Below are positions 56,932-64,000 of a DNA stretch of 64,000 bases, one piece after another. Both the position numbers and the translations under genes were made by a program. The notes under the pieces are model-generated. The model saw only the letters and a list, made by a program, of their open reading frames with translations. It had not been told where the DNA came from and did no database searches. This DNA is from an uncultured Collinsella sp. Lineage in GTDB: Bacteria > Actinomycetota > Coriobacteriia > Coriobacteriales > Coriobacteriaceae. Where the stretch lies: positions 1-64,000 of the forward strand of contig CABVDE010000002.1 in NCBI GenBank assembly GCA_902496945.1, given 5' to 3'. Within the stretch, counting starts at the first letter, position 1; every line of letters starts with the position of its first letter.

Positions 56932-58245
56932 CTAGCAGTCGACGATGGTCTTGCCGATCATGATGTTGAGGATCTCGACGTCGGTATCCTTCATGCCAAC
57001 GCGGCCCACATAGCCCATGCTGGCGATCGTCTCTTCCACCGTATCCTGAATCAGGCCCTCTCCGGCACGGAAGCCACGCCCCTGCATGGCCATGTCATGT
57101 CCCAGAATCGCCGCATCAACGGCAGCGGAAATCTTGGCGGCGCAGCTTGCCTTGGCGCCATCGCACACGATGCCGCCCACGTTACCGAGCGTATTGGAGA
57201 CCGTCGCGCCGATCTGCTCGCGCGTGCCACCGCACAGCCAGGTAATCGCCGCGCCGGCACCGCACGCAGCGCAAATAGCACCGCAAAACGCCGAGAGCGC
57301 ACCAATATAGCTCTTGATATGCACGGCAATAAGATCAGACAGCATCACGGCGCGCACCAGGCGCTCGTGGTCGCAGCGCAGGTAATCGGCATATTCCATA
57401 ACGGGCAACGCACAGGTAATACCCTGGTTGCCCGAGCCGCACACAATGGCGACCGGTAGCGCACAGCCGTTCATACGGGCGTCAGACCCGGCGGCCGCAC
57501 GCGCACGCGCACGGCAGGCGACATCGTCGGCGCGAGCGCCCAGCAGCGTACGGCCCACCTCGGCGCCCCAAGCGTTCACCAAGCCCTCGGCGCTAATAGC
57601 GCCGTTCAGCTCAATCTGACGCTCAACGGCAGCGCGGGCGCCCTCGATGTCGCCGTCCTCGATAAAGTCAATGATAGACTCAATCGACATGGGCGTATCG
57701 GCGGCACGCTCGGCCACGATGCGCTCGGCGCAGGCGGCACACTCCCCCGCCGACTTGCCACACATCGGAATGCCATCGAGTGTATGGCACGTAACATTGG
57801 TGTGATGGTCGGTGATCTCGACGACCGCAGTATGACCTCCGGCCGTGGCAGTCACCTTAATGTAGAGGTTGGGCACACCCTCGACAAGCGACACATCGCA
57901 GTAGTCGGCATCGGAGAGCAGCTCGGTCACGCGAGCACGGTCTGCATCGCCAACACTCTCGAGCACCTCGAGCGCGCTCTTGGCGTCACCGCCCACGGCA
58001 CCCAGCACGGCCGCGGCCTCAATACCGTGCATACCGCCCGAGTTGGGCACGGTCACGCTCTTTACGTTCTTGATGATGTTGCCTGAGCAGGCAACATCCA
58101 TATGCTCTGGTTCGCAACCGAGCGTCTGGCTCGCCAGCGCCGCCGCATAGGCAACGGCAATGGGCTCGGTGCAGCCGAGCGCACAGACAAGCTCGCGGTT
58201 CAAAACATCACAAAACGCGGCATCACGGATGGAATCGGTAGGCAT
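56932..58245 (-). CDS. cyuA: Iron-sulfur L-cysteine desulfidase family protein (CyuA/UPF0597)
   Basis: Degrades L-cysteine to pyruvate, sulfide and ammonia in anaerobes; 437 residues, the usual size. The N-terminal ALGCTEPIAVAYAAA near residues 22-36 holds the catalytic-region cysteine. Cluster-ligand cysteines lie in VCGSGNQGITC near residue 270, FCGAICAACGAG near residue 315 and VCDGAKASC near residue 355. The ATG at 58243-58245 has AGGAGA upstream. Cysteine use may link it to the desulfurase and metY, but it stands alone here. L-serine specificity cannot be fully excluded because the fold is shared with serine dehydratase. Confidence 0.87.
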   Translation of the reverse strand: MPTDSIRDAAFCDVLNRELVCALGCTEPIAVAYAAALASQTLGCEPEHMDVACSGNIIKNVKSVTVPNSGGMHGIEAAAVLGAVGGDAKSALEVLESVGDADRARVTELLSDADYCDVSLVEGVPNLYIKVTATAGGHTAVVEITDHHTNVTCHTLDGIPMCGKSAGECAACAERIVAERAADTPMSIESIIDFIEDGDIEGARAAVERQIELNGAISAEGLVNAWGAEVGRTLLGARADDVACRARARAAAGSDARMNGCALPVAIVCGSGNQGITCALPVMEYADYLRCDHERLVRAVMLSDLIAVHIKSYIGALSAFCGAICAACGAGAAITWLCGGTREQIGATVSNTLGNVGGIVCDGAKASCAAKISAAVDAAILGHDMAMQGRGFRAGEGLIQDTVEETIASMGYVGRVGMKDTDVEILNIMIGKTIVDC

Positions 58246-58512
58246 AGGTATCTCCTACATGTATAACGGGTTGCTCTCGCAAGTATCAACTTCTCCATTT
58301 GATAACAAGGCACCAAAAACCGCAAGTCGAGTTCCGGCAGACGGCCGCCAGAAGCAAATTGGCGGCATTTTTCGTGATGGGCTGATGTTCGTGTCCGCTA
58401 AAGCGTTTGACCAAAAAACGCCCGAGTGTTTAGGCAAAAGACGCGCTATCATGCAGTCGAACGCGGTAAAACCTTTAGCAATTCCGCCGCACGGACCAGA
58501 GAGGAACCACTC

Positions 58513-58980
58513 ATGAAGATCGGTATCGGCAACGACCACGCCGCCGTCGAGCTCAAGAACATCATTTCCGAGCACCTGAAGGAGCGCGGCTGCGAGGTCG
58601 TGAACTTTGGCACCGACACCTCCGAGAGCTTTGATTACCCCATCGCCGGCTACAAGGTGGGCAAAGCTGTAGCCAACGGCGACGTCGATCTGGGCATCCT
58701 GATCTGCGGCACCGGTGTCGGGATTAGCTTGGCCGCCAACAAGGTCGAGGGCGTTCGTGCCGTCGTGTGCTCCGAGCCCTTCAGCGCCAAGCTCTCGCGC
58801 ATGCACAACAACACCAACGTGCTCGCCTTTGGCGCCCGCGTCGTGGGCTCCGAGCTCGCCAAGATGATCGTCGACGAGTGGCTCGATGCCGAGTTCGAGG
58901 GCGGCCGTCACGAGCGTCGCGTCGATCTCCTTAACGAGATCGACCAGACCCGCGGCCTCAAGGTCGTCGACGAGGCTTAA
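58513..58980 (+). CDS. rpiB: Ribose-5-phosphate isomerase B
   Basis: Pentose-phosphate enzyme interconverting ribulose-5-P and ribose-5-P, 155 residues. The signature IGNDHAAVELK is at residues 5-15, the active-site CGTGVGISLAANK near residues 70-82 with Cys70, and HNNTNVLAFGAR near residue 100. The ATG at 58513 has GAGAGGA upstream. Divergent from the cysteine desulfidase gene. A strong terminator follows. Confidence 0.94.
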   Translation: MKIGIGNDHAAVELKNIISEHLKERGCEVVNFGTDTSESFDYPIAGYKVGKAVANGDVDLGILICGTGVGISLAANKVEGVRAVVCSEPFSAKLSRMHNNTNVLAFGARVVGSELAKMIVDEWLDAEFEGGRHERRVDLLNEIDQTRGLKVVDEA

Positions 58981-59006
58981 AGCACTCAAACCCACAAGCT
59001 AGCAGC

Positions 59007-59046
59007 AAGGGGCCCGCTCGGAACACATCCGAGCGGGCCCCTCTTA
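59007..59046 (+). terminator. Terminator of rpiB
   Basis: GGGGCCCGCTCGG and its exact complement with a 7-base loop, followed by TCTTAGTTG, 26 bases after the rpiB stop. Confidence 0.85.
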
Positions 59047-59082
59047 GTTGATTTCGAGGCATATCCCAAAATTCTACTGATA

Positions 59083-59120
59083 TATAAAAGGAGCGCCGCG
59101 GATGGAGTTCCGCGGCGCCC
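59083..59120 (-). terminator. Terminator of ndk
   Basis: TCCGCGGCGC pairs with GCGCCGCGGA around a short loop; on the minus strand TTTTATATA follows. It is about 40 bases after the ndk stop. Confidence 0.8.
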
Positions 59121-59158
59121 AAGCCACACGCTAACAGCTTTAAGGAGTCAAAGCTGGT

Positions 59159-59563
59159 TTAGCCAAAGAAGCGCTTGATCTCGATCTCGGCGTTCTCCAG
59201 GCAGTCGGAGCCGTGGATCACGTTGGCGTTGACATCGACGGCAAAGTCGCCGCGGATGGTGCCGGGAGCGGCATCAAGCGGGTTGGTAGCACCCATAAGG
59301 GTGCGCATCTTAGCAACAGCAAAAGGACCGGAAACGACCATCTTGACAACCGGACCACTCGTCATAAAGTCACAGAGGCGACCAAAGAAGGGCTTATCGT
59401 TGAGGTGGGCGTAATGCTCCTCGACGGTGGCGCGCTCAAGCGTGGTCATCTCCATGCGCTCGATAACAAGGCCGCTGCGCTCAATACGAGCAACGATCTC
59501 GCCGATCTTGCGATCGCGCACGGCGTCGGGCTTAATCATGATGAAGGTCTTCTCGATAGCCAT
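59159..59563 (-). CDS. ndk: Nucleoside diphosphate kinase
   Basis: Transfers the gamma phosphate between nucleoside triphosphates, 134 residues. IMIKPDAVRD is at residues 8-17 and the phosphorylated histidine is in NVIHGSD near residue 113. The ATG at 59561-59563 has AAAGG eight bases upstream; a 14-codon extension is rejected. Monocistronic. An inverted repeat GGAACG-N16-CGTTCC lies upstream. Confidence 0.96.
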   Translation of the reverse strand: MAIEKTFIMIKPDAVRDRKIGEIVARIERSGLVIERMEMTTLERATVEEHYAHLNDKPFFGRLCDFMTSGPVVKMVVSGPFAVAKMRTLMGATNPLDAAPGTIRGDFAVDVNANVIHGSDCLENAEIEIKRFFG

Positions 59564-59671
59564 AAGGTAGCCTTTCAAGTAGGTTCGCGCGTGCCCAAGT
59601 CCCATTCCGGCACCCGCCTGGACTGCATCGTAACAGAGATTTAGCTGCAGTTAAACAAAAAGCTGTCTATT

Positions 59672-59699
59672 GGAACGTTACAATTTATTGAAGCGTTCC
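59672..59699. promoter_or_regulatory. Inverted repeat GGAACG-N16-CGTTCC upstream of ndk
   Basis: A perfect 6-base inverted repeat around an AT-rich centre, about 110 bases upstream of the ndk ATG. It could be an operator or promoter region. The rest of 59700-59860 shows no gene. Confidence 0.35.
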
Positions 59700-59861
59700 A
59701 TATGTGTCACTTCTGTTTCGAAGCCTGACTAGCGTATCATCCGGCCGCCCATCAACGACATCGAACCGAGCGGACGGTCGGTTGACGCCCGTGAATGCAC
59801 TCCCTTCACAACCTGCCCAAAGGTCCTACAGAAGTTCTCGACAAGCTCCTCCCCCATGGCT

Positions 59862-59897
59862 ACAAAATACGGACGCCCGCATCAGCAGACGCCCGTA
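59862..59897 (-). terminator. Terminator of argH
   Basis: On the minus strand TACGGGCG pairs with CGTCCGTA (one G-U), followed by TTTTG. It is about 50 bases after the argH stop. Confidence 0.55.
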
Positions 59898-59948
59898 AGA
59901 GCAAAAACGGTTTATCAATTAACGGCCGTGTCAGCTCCGGCCATACCT

Positions 59949-61379
59949 TTAATTAGCCCCGTGACCCATCTCAACGACCTTGGTCAGCGACCCAAACACG
60001 TCCTCGTCGTCCGAAAGCTTCGCCTCGGCGCGCTCCAGCTGCACGGCAACAGCGACAGGAGCGGTTCCGCCCTCGGTCGTGCGCGCGGCGACAATCGACG
60101 GGATGTCGAGCGCCTCGGTAATATCGTGCTCAAAGAGCGGGCTTGCCTCCTGGAAGACCTCGAACGGCAAATCCTCGAGGTTGCAACCGCGCTTCTCGCA
60201 CATCAGGACTAAGTGGCCCACCACGGCGTGCGCCTCGCGGAACGGCAGGCCACGCTTAGCCAGGTAATCGGCAACGTCGGTGGCGGCCAGATGGCCGATG
60301 CCGCACTCGCGCTCCATGGCATACTCGTTGACGGTCCAGGTCGAGATCATGCCAGCCATAACGGACAGGCACTGTATGAGCGTATGGGCGGTATCGAGCG
60401 CGCCCTCCTTGTCCTCCTGCAGGTCCTTGTTATAGGCGAGCGGCAGGCCCTTCATAGTCACGAGCAGCTGCACCAGGTTGCCATAGACTCGGCCGCTCTT
60501 GCCACGGATAAGCTCAGCAAAGTCGGGATTCTTCTTCTGCGGCATGATAGAAGAGCCGGTGGAGTACGAGTCGGAAAGCGTGATAAAGCCGAACTCAGAG
60601 CTCGACCACAGCACGATCTCCTCGGAAAGACGCGACAGATGCATTGCCATGACAGAGCCGGCATAGTGCAGATCGAGCAGGAAATCACGGTCGGAAACGG
60701 CATCGAGCGAGTTAGGGATAACGCCCGCAAAGCCAAGTTCGGCAGCCGTCATCTGGCGATCGAGCGGATAGCTCGTACCGGCAAGCGCGGCAGCACCCAA
60801 CGGGCAATTGTCGGCGGCATCAAAGGCAGCCTTCAGGCGCGTAAAGTCGCGCGCAAACATCCAGGAATACGCCAGCAGGTGATGCGAGAGCAACACGGGC
60901 TGAGCATGCTGCATGTGCGTGTAGCCCGGAAGAATCACCTTGTCGTACTTCTTAGCCGCATCCACCAGCACATGGCGCAGCTCAAGATTGGCCTCCATAA
61001 GCTCCTTGGCCAGCGCCTTGACGCCCAGGCGGGTGTCGGTCGCCACCTGGTCGTTGCGCGAACGTCCGGTATGCAAGCGCTTGCCGGCCTCGCCGATGCG
61101 GCGCGTCAGCTCGCTTTCGATGGACATATGGATGTCCTCGTCGTTGATGTCGAACGTAAAGTTGCCGGCATCGATATCCTGCTCGATTCCGGTCAGGCCT
61201 TTGGTGATCGCCTGCTCGTCCTCAACACTGATAATGCCCTGGGCGGCCAGCATCTTGGCATGCGCCTTGGAGCCGGCAATATCCTGCTTATAGAGATGCT
61301 TGTCGACCGGCAGCGACGCACCGAACTCCTGCGTGACCTCGGCCACGCCCGCCTCAAAACGACCACCCCAAAGAGCCAT
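59949..61379 (-). CDS. argH: Argininosuccinate lyase
   Basis: Last enzyme of arginine synthesis, splitting argininosuccinate into arginine and fumarate, 476 residues. The fumarase-family signature GSSIMPQKKNPD is near residues 283-294. The N-terminal MALWGGRFEAGV is typical of ArgH, as is GRSRNDQVATD near residue 108. The ATG at 61377-61379 has AAAGGGGA upstream. It lies 524 bases downstream of argG on the same strand, with a small ORF and the argG terminator between, so it may have its own control. Confidence 0.96.
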   Translation of the reverse strand: MALWGGRFEAGVAEVTQEFGASLPVDKHLYKQDIAGSKAHAKMLAAQGIISVEDEQAITKGLTGIEQDIDAGNFTFDINDEDIHMSIESELTRRIGEAGKRLHTGRSRNDQVATDTRLGVKALAKELMEANLELRHVLVDAAKKYDKVILPGYTHMQHAQPVLLSHHLLAYSWMFARDFTRLKAAFDAADNCPLGAAALAGTSYPLDRQMTAAELGFAGVIPNSLDAVSDRDFLLDLHYAGSVMAMHLSRLSEEIVLWSSSEFGFITLSDSYSTGSSIMPQKKNPDFAELIRGKSGRVYGNLVQLLVTMKGLPLAYNKDLQEDKEGALDTAHTLIQCLSVMAGMISTWTVNEYAMERECGIGHLAATDVADYLAKRGLPFREAHAVVGHLVLMCEKRGCNLEDLPFEVFQEASPLFEHDITEALDIPSIVAARTTEGGTAPVAVAVQLERAEAKLSDDEDVFGSLTKVVEMGHGAN

Positions 61380-61498
61380 GGGACCGTCCCCTTTCATCAA
61401 ATACCAGCGCGCCAGCGTCAGCGAACTACGAGGCGCCGTTAAAACGATTTACCAACGATAGTTTTGCACATCCCCACTCCATGCGCGGGACGAGCGAC

Positions 61499-61669
61499 CT
61501 AATTAGCAAAGAAGCGACGCACCATGCACTTGGCGCCCAACGTCTCCCTCCGGATGTTGCCCTGCGAACCATCGATCCAGGCCTTCAGGCTCATAGGAAC
61601 CTCCTCGACCTTCGCAACATCGAGCTCGGGGGCAAGGGCAAGCAGAGCATGGGCAAGAGCATTCAACAT
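61499..61669 (-). CDS. Small hypothetical protein between argG and argH
   Basis: 56 codons starting at ATG 61667-61669 with AAGGAG at good spacing. The N-terminal 20 residues are Ala/Leu-rich, and the C-terminal part reads MSLKAWIDGSQGNIRRE and ends RRFFAN. A second ATG (codon 26) also has a strong GAGGAGG site, so a 31-residue form is possible. No known family. It lies between the argG terminator and argH on the same strand. Real expression is plausible but unproven. Confidence 0.5.
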   Translation of the reverse strand: MLNALAHALLALAPELDVAKVEEVPMSLKAWIDGSQGNIRRETLGAKCMVRRFFAN

Positions 61670-61714
61670 GATGGGAACTCCTTAGATATATAGGCGCAAG
61701 GCCGTCAAATCGAT

Positions 61715-61750
61715 AGAAAGAGCCCCGCCAGACAACCCCGGCGGGGCTCG
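61715..61750 (-). terminator. Terminator of argG
   Basis: GAGCCCCGCC with GGCGGGGCTC and a 10-base loop; on the minus strand TTTCT follows. About 153 bases after the argG stop. Confidence 0.7.
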
Positions 61751-61902
61751 GACTCAGCCGCAAATGCGGCGTCATATATGCGGGCGGAACGTAGGGGCCA
61801 CCGATGTTAAGAAGTGTCAGCAAGCATAACGAAAGGTAGGGACCCCGTGCGCCCGTTTTGTATCACGCGGATGGGCCGCGCGGATACCAAGGGAAGGAGG
61901 AG

Positions 61903-63129
61903 CTAGGCCTGGGCGGCAGCGGAGCTGGGGCCCTGGACCTTAGCCCACGTCTTGAGCGACAGCGTGTCGATCTCGATGAAGCCGGCGCTGGCCTTCTCAT
62001 CAAACGTGGTGTCGCGGTCATAGGTAGCCAGACCGTAATCGTAAAGGCTGAAGGGGCTCTTGCGGCCGACGACATGGCAGTTGCCCTTAAAGAACTTCAG
62101 ACGGACGGTGCCGGTCACGAACTTCTGGGTATCGGCCATAAAGGCGTCGAGCGCGTTCTTGAGCGGGCTGTACCACTGGCCGTTGTACACGGCGGTGGCC
62201 CAATCCTGCTCGAGCTTGATCTTGGTCTTGAGCAGGTCGCCCTCGACGCAGATGTCCTCGAGCGCCTTGTGGGCGGTGATGAGCGTCAGAGCACCGGGAA
62301 CCTCGTAGCACTCGCGGCTCTTGAGGCCCACCAGACGATCCTCAACCAGATCCAGACGGCCGAAGCCGTTATCGCCGGAGATCTTGTTGAGGGCGATGAC
62401 GATCTCAGAAAGCTTCATCTTCTTGCCGTCGACGGCGACGGGCTTGCCGGCCTCAAACTCAATCTCGGTGTAGGTCGGGGTGTCGGGCGTGTCCTCGGGG
62501 TTCTTGGTCATAACCCAGGCGTCGTCGAGCGGCTCATTCCAGGGATCCTCCAGGTGACCGCACTCGATGGCACGGCCCCACAGATTGTCGTCGATGGAAT
62601 AGGGATTGTCGTTGGCGCCCTCGGGAACCGGCACGTTGTGGGCGTGAGCGTAGGCGACCTCGTCGGGACGGCACTTCAGATCCCACTCGCGAACAGGGGC
62701 GATAACCTTGAGCTCAGGATCGAGGGCCTTGACGGCGGCCTCAAAACGGACCTGGTCGTTGCCCTTACCAGTGCAGCCGTGGGCGACGTAGGTCGCGCCA
62801 AACTCGTGAGCAACCTCGACGAGCTTCTTGGCAAGCAGCGGACGGGAAAGAGCAGAGAGCAGCGGGTACTTGTTCTCGTACATGGAGTTTGCGGCGATGG
62901 CCTTGGTCAGGAACTCATCGGAGAACTCATCGCGCAGGTCAAGCACTTGGCAATCCAGAACGCCCAGATCGAGGGCCTTCTGCTTCTTGGCATCCAGGCC
63001 GGTCTCCTCCTGGCCCACGTTGCCGCAGACACAAACGACATCGAGATTCTTCTCGTCCTGGAGCCACTTGACACATACGGATGTATCAAGACCACCGGAA
63101 TATGCGAGAACGACTTTTTCCTTGCTCAT
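61903..63129 (-). CDS. argG: Argininosuccinate synthase
   Basis: Joins citrulline and aspartate using ATP, 408 residues. The P-loop motif VLAYSGGLDTSV is at residues 6-17. GCTGKGNDQVRFE is near residues 115-127. The ATG at 63127-63129 has AAAGGA upstream; a 17-codon extension is unlikely. The C-terminal tail is Ala-rich. It is followed by the small ORF and argH. A 24-codon arginine-rich ORF about 206 bases upstream may control it by attenuation. Confidence 0.96.
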   Translation of the reverse strand: MSKEKVVLAYSGGLDTSVCVKWLQDEKNLDVVCVCGNVGQEETGLDAKKQKALDLGVLDCQVLDLRDEFSDEFLTKAIAANSMYENKYPLLSALSRPLLAKKLVEVAHEFGATYVAHGCTGKGNDQVRFEAAVKALDPELKVIAPVREWDLKCRPDEVAYAHAHNVPVPEGANDNPYSIDDNLWGRAIECGHLEDPWNEPLDDAWVMTKNPEDTPDTPTYTEIEFEAGKPVAVDGKKMKLSEIVIALNKISGDNGFGRLDLVEDRLVGLKSRECYEVPGALTLITAHKALEDICVEGDLLKTKIKLEQDWATAVYNGQWYSPLKNALDAFMADTQKFVTGTVRLKFFKGNCHVVGRKSPFSLYDYGLATYDRDTTFDEKASAGFIEIDTLSLKTWAKVQGPSSAAAQA

Positions 63130-63285
63130 GGCTGTTTCCTTTCGCCCTTGGTAGCTAGTTAGAACATCGGTCAGTTGCAAGTCACCTTGAGGTCAAAACC
63201 GTGCAATATCAGGTTATTCAGCAGAATGCAGCACAAGCATGCCCTAGAAACATGCGGCTATGTCGTGCTTAAAACCCAACGACCT

Positions 63286-63327
63286 CAAAATGACTCTGCT
63301 GAGGCGTTACGCCCCATGCGGACAGAG
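63286..63327 (-). promoter_or_regulatory. Terminator-like hairpin after the arginine-rich leader ORF
   Basis: On the minus strand CTCTG pairs with CAGAG, with an inner GGCGTAACGCC hairpin, followed by TCATTTTG. Immediately upstream GACGATAACAATCGTC forms a small hairpin covering the end of the leader ORF (63327-63342). Together they could be a pause hairpin and attenuator. Confidence 0.4.
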
Positions 63328-63334
63328 ACGATTG

Positions 63335-63409
63335 TTATCGTCGTCGGGAAATTGCGCGCTGGCGTCGGATGGCATTGTCTGCAGTGGTGATGATCTGTAC
63401 GAACTGCAT
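63335..63409 (-). CDS. Candidate arginine leader peptide upstream of argG
   Basis: A 24-residue ORF, ATG at 63407-63409 with AAAGGAGA at good spacing. Six of its last ten residues are arginine, ending in three consecutive CGA codons before TAA; the C-terminal half reads AIRRQRAISRRR. Clustered codons for the pathway's end product, just upstream of argG, are the pattern of attenuator leader peptides. The peptide is too short to be recognised by homology. Confidence 0.5.
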   Translation of the reverse strand: MQFVQIITTADNAIRRQRAISRRR

Positions 63410-63683
63410 CTGCCTCTCCTTTCACGTATCGCCGGGCGCAATTCAAATATCGCAAACGGTACCTTTTCCTCGGTAAGCGGCTCCTTTGCCGTCCCCGTTT
63501 TCGATGTTCGCTATATTACGATAAAGTGCTCGCTGCGCAAGCGACAAATTCAAATTTCTGGAAAGTTTTTTCATTACTTTGTGAATCGTGATGGAAATAC
63601 GCGCCATTCCTGCGAAAATACGCCCGACCACGAGTTGAAGGTTATAACGTCTGAAACAATTTCGAAACGAAAGGCTCGCTTTT

Positions 63684-64000
63684 ATGCAAACTTACGAATC
63701 GGACGCCAATATCGGAAACATTAAGCTCATCGCCGTCGACATGGACAAGACACTGCTGACCGACGAGCGCGTGCTGCCGCAAGGCCTTGACGAACGCCTG
63801 GACAAGCTCGCCGAAGCCGGCATCGTATTCTGCCCCGCCAGCGGACGTCCCGCCCCCAAGCTCGAAGAGATGTTCGAGGGCGTCAAGAAACCCCTCGCCT
63901 TTTGTCCCGACAACGGCGCGTGCGTGATCTATCGCGGCAACTATATCTATAAGAGCAATATCGACGTGGCGCTGTATCAGCAGGTGCTCGCTCGTGCCTC
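63684..64000 (+). CDS. Cof-type HAD-IIB phosphatase, 5' part (runs off window)
   Basis: Starts at ATG 63684 with GAAAGG upstream and continues past the end of the window; about 105 residues are visible. Motif I is AVDMDKTLLTDE near residues 18-29 and motif II CPASGRP near residue 50, followed by the DNGA of the next segment. It resembles the HAD protein at 50188 in class. The gap 63410-63683 before it holds only regulatory sequence, with no other gene seen. Confidence 0.85.
   Translation, partial: MQTYESDANIGNIKLIAVDMDKTLLTDERVLPQGLDERLDKLAEAGIVFCPASGRPAPKLEEMFEGVKKPLAFCPDNGACVIYRGNYIYKSNIDVALYQQVLARA

Noticed and set aside
63190..63215. ARG box for ArgR upstream of argG
   Set aside because: TGAATAACCTGATATTGCA is only a loose match to the 18-base ARG consensus and is not paired with a second box.

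Overview
The window looks like chromosome of a high-GC, strictly anaerobic, gut-type actinobacterium of the class Coriobacteriia, most like Collinsella. This is inferred from gene content, the AAAGG/GGAGG ribosome sites and anaerobic metabolism, not from a database match. No 16S rRNA, phage, transposase, integrase or CRISPR array was seen.

Layout. 0-9.4 kb: thrS, a zinc-ribbon membrane protein, a three-gene flavin oxidoreductase operon ending in a DUF1667 protein, an M24 peptidase and folC. Dispersed palindromic repeats fill the gaps. 9.4-16.3 kb: valS between two copies of a long palindrome, then tig-clpP-clpX and tRNA-Leu. 16.3-21.6 kb: a two-gene molybdenum hydroxylase and gdhA. 21.8-31.4 kb: a selenium region. 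It holds tRNA-Sec, selB, selA, a FocA-type channel, tRNA-Gly and tRNA-Pro, brnQ, then selD-yedF-DUF3343-cysteine desulfurase. selD itself appears to be a selenoprotein with an in-frame TGA at codon 17. 31.4-36.9 kb: a remnant of an acyl-CoA dehydratase activase, then the molybdenum genes moeA, mog/moaB, modA, modB and modC. 37-48.4 kb: ClC channel, lipid kinase, release-factor-like rescue protein, xpt, MFS exporter, metY, a C_GCAxxG_C_C protein, YigZ, RNase P RNA, rpsA and a HAD phosphatase. 48.4-56.9 kb: an accessory segment bounded by broken genes. It contains a trpS with an in-frame TAG, a HAD phosphatase, an alkyltransferase, an MFS exporter, an SPFH protein, a ribbon-helix-helix protein and two related XRE/membrane regulators, the second truncated. 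56.9-64 kb: cysteine desulfidase, rpiB, ndk, argH, argG and the start of a Cof-type phosphatase.

How the genes fit together. Selenium handling (selA, selB, selC, selD, yedF, DUF3343, desulfurase), molybdate uptake, molybdopterin activation (mog, moeA), a molybdenum hydroxylase and a formate/nitrite-type channel lie within 21 kb. This suggests use of Mo/Se enzymes such as formate dehydrogenase or selenium-dependent hydroxylases, encoded here or elsewhere. tig-clpP-clpX form a protein quality-control unit, and argG/argH the last steps of arginine synthesis.

The least explained material is non-coding. There are three copies of a 158-159 bp element with a fixed central motif, three 65-bp hairpins with compensatory arm changes, two long palindromes flanking valS, and a 24-codon arginine-rich leader ORF upstream of argG.
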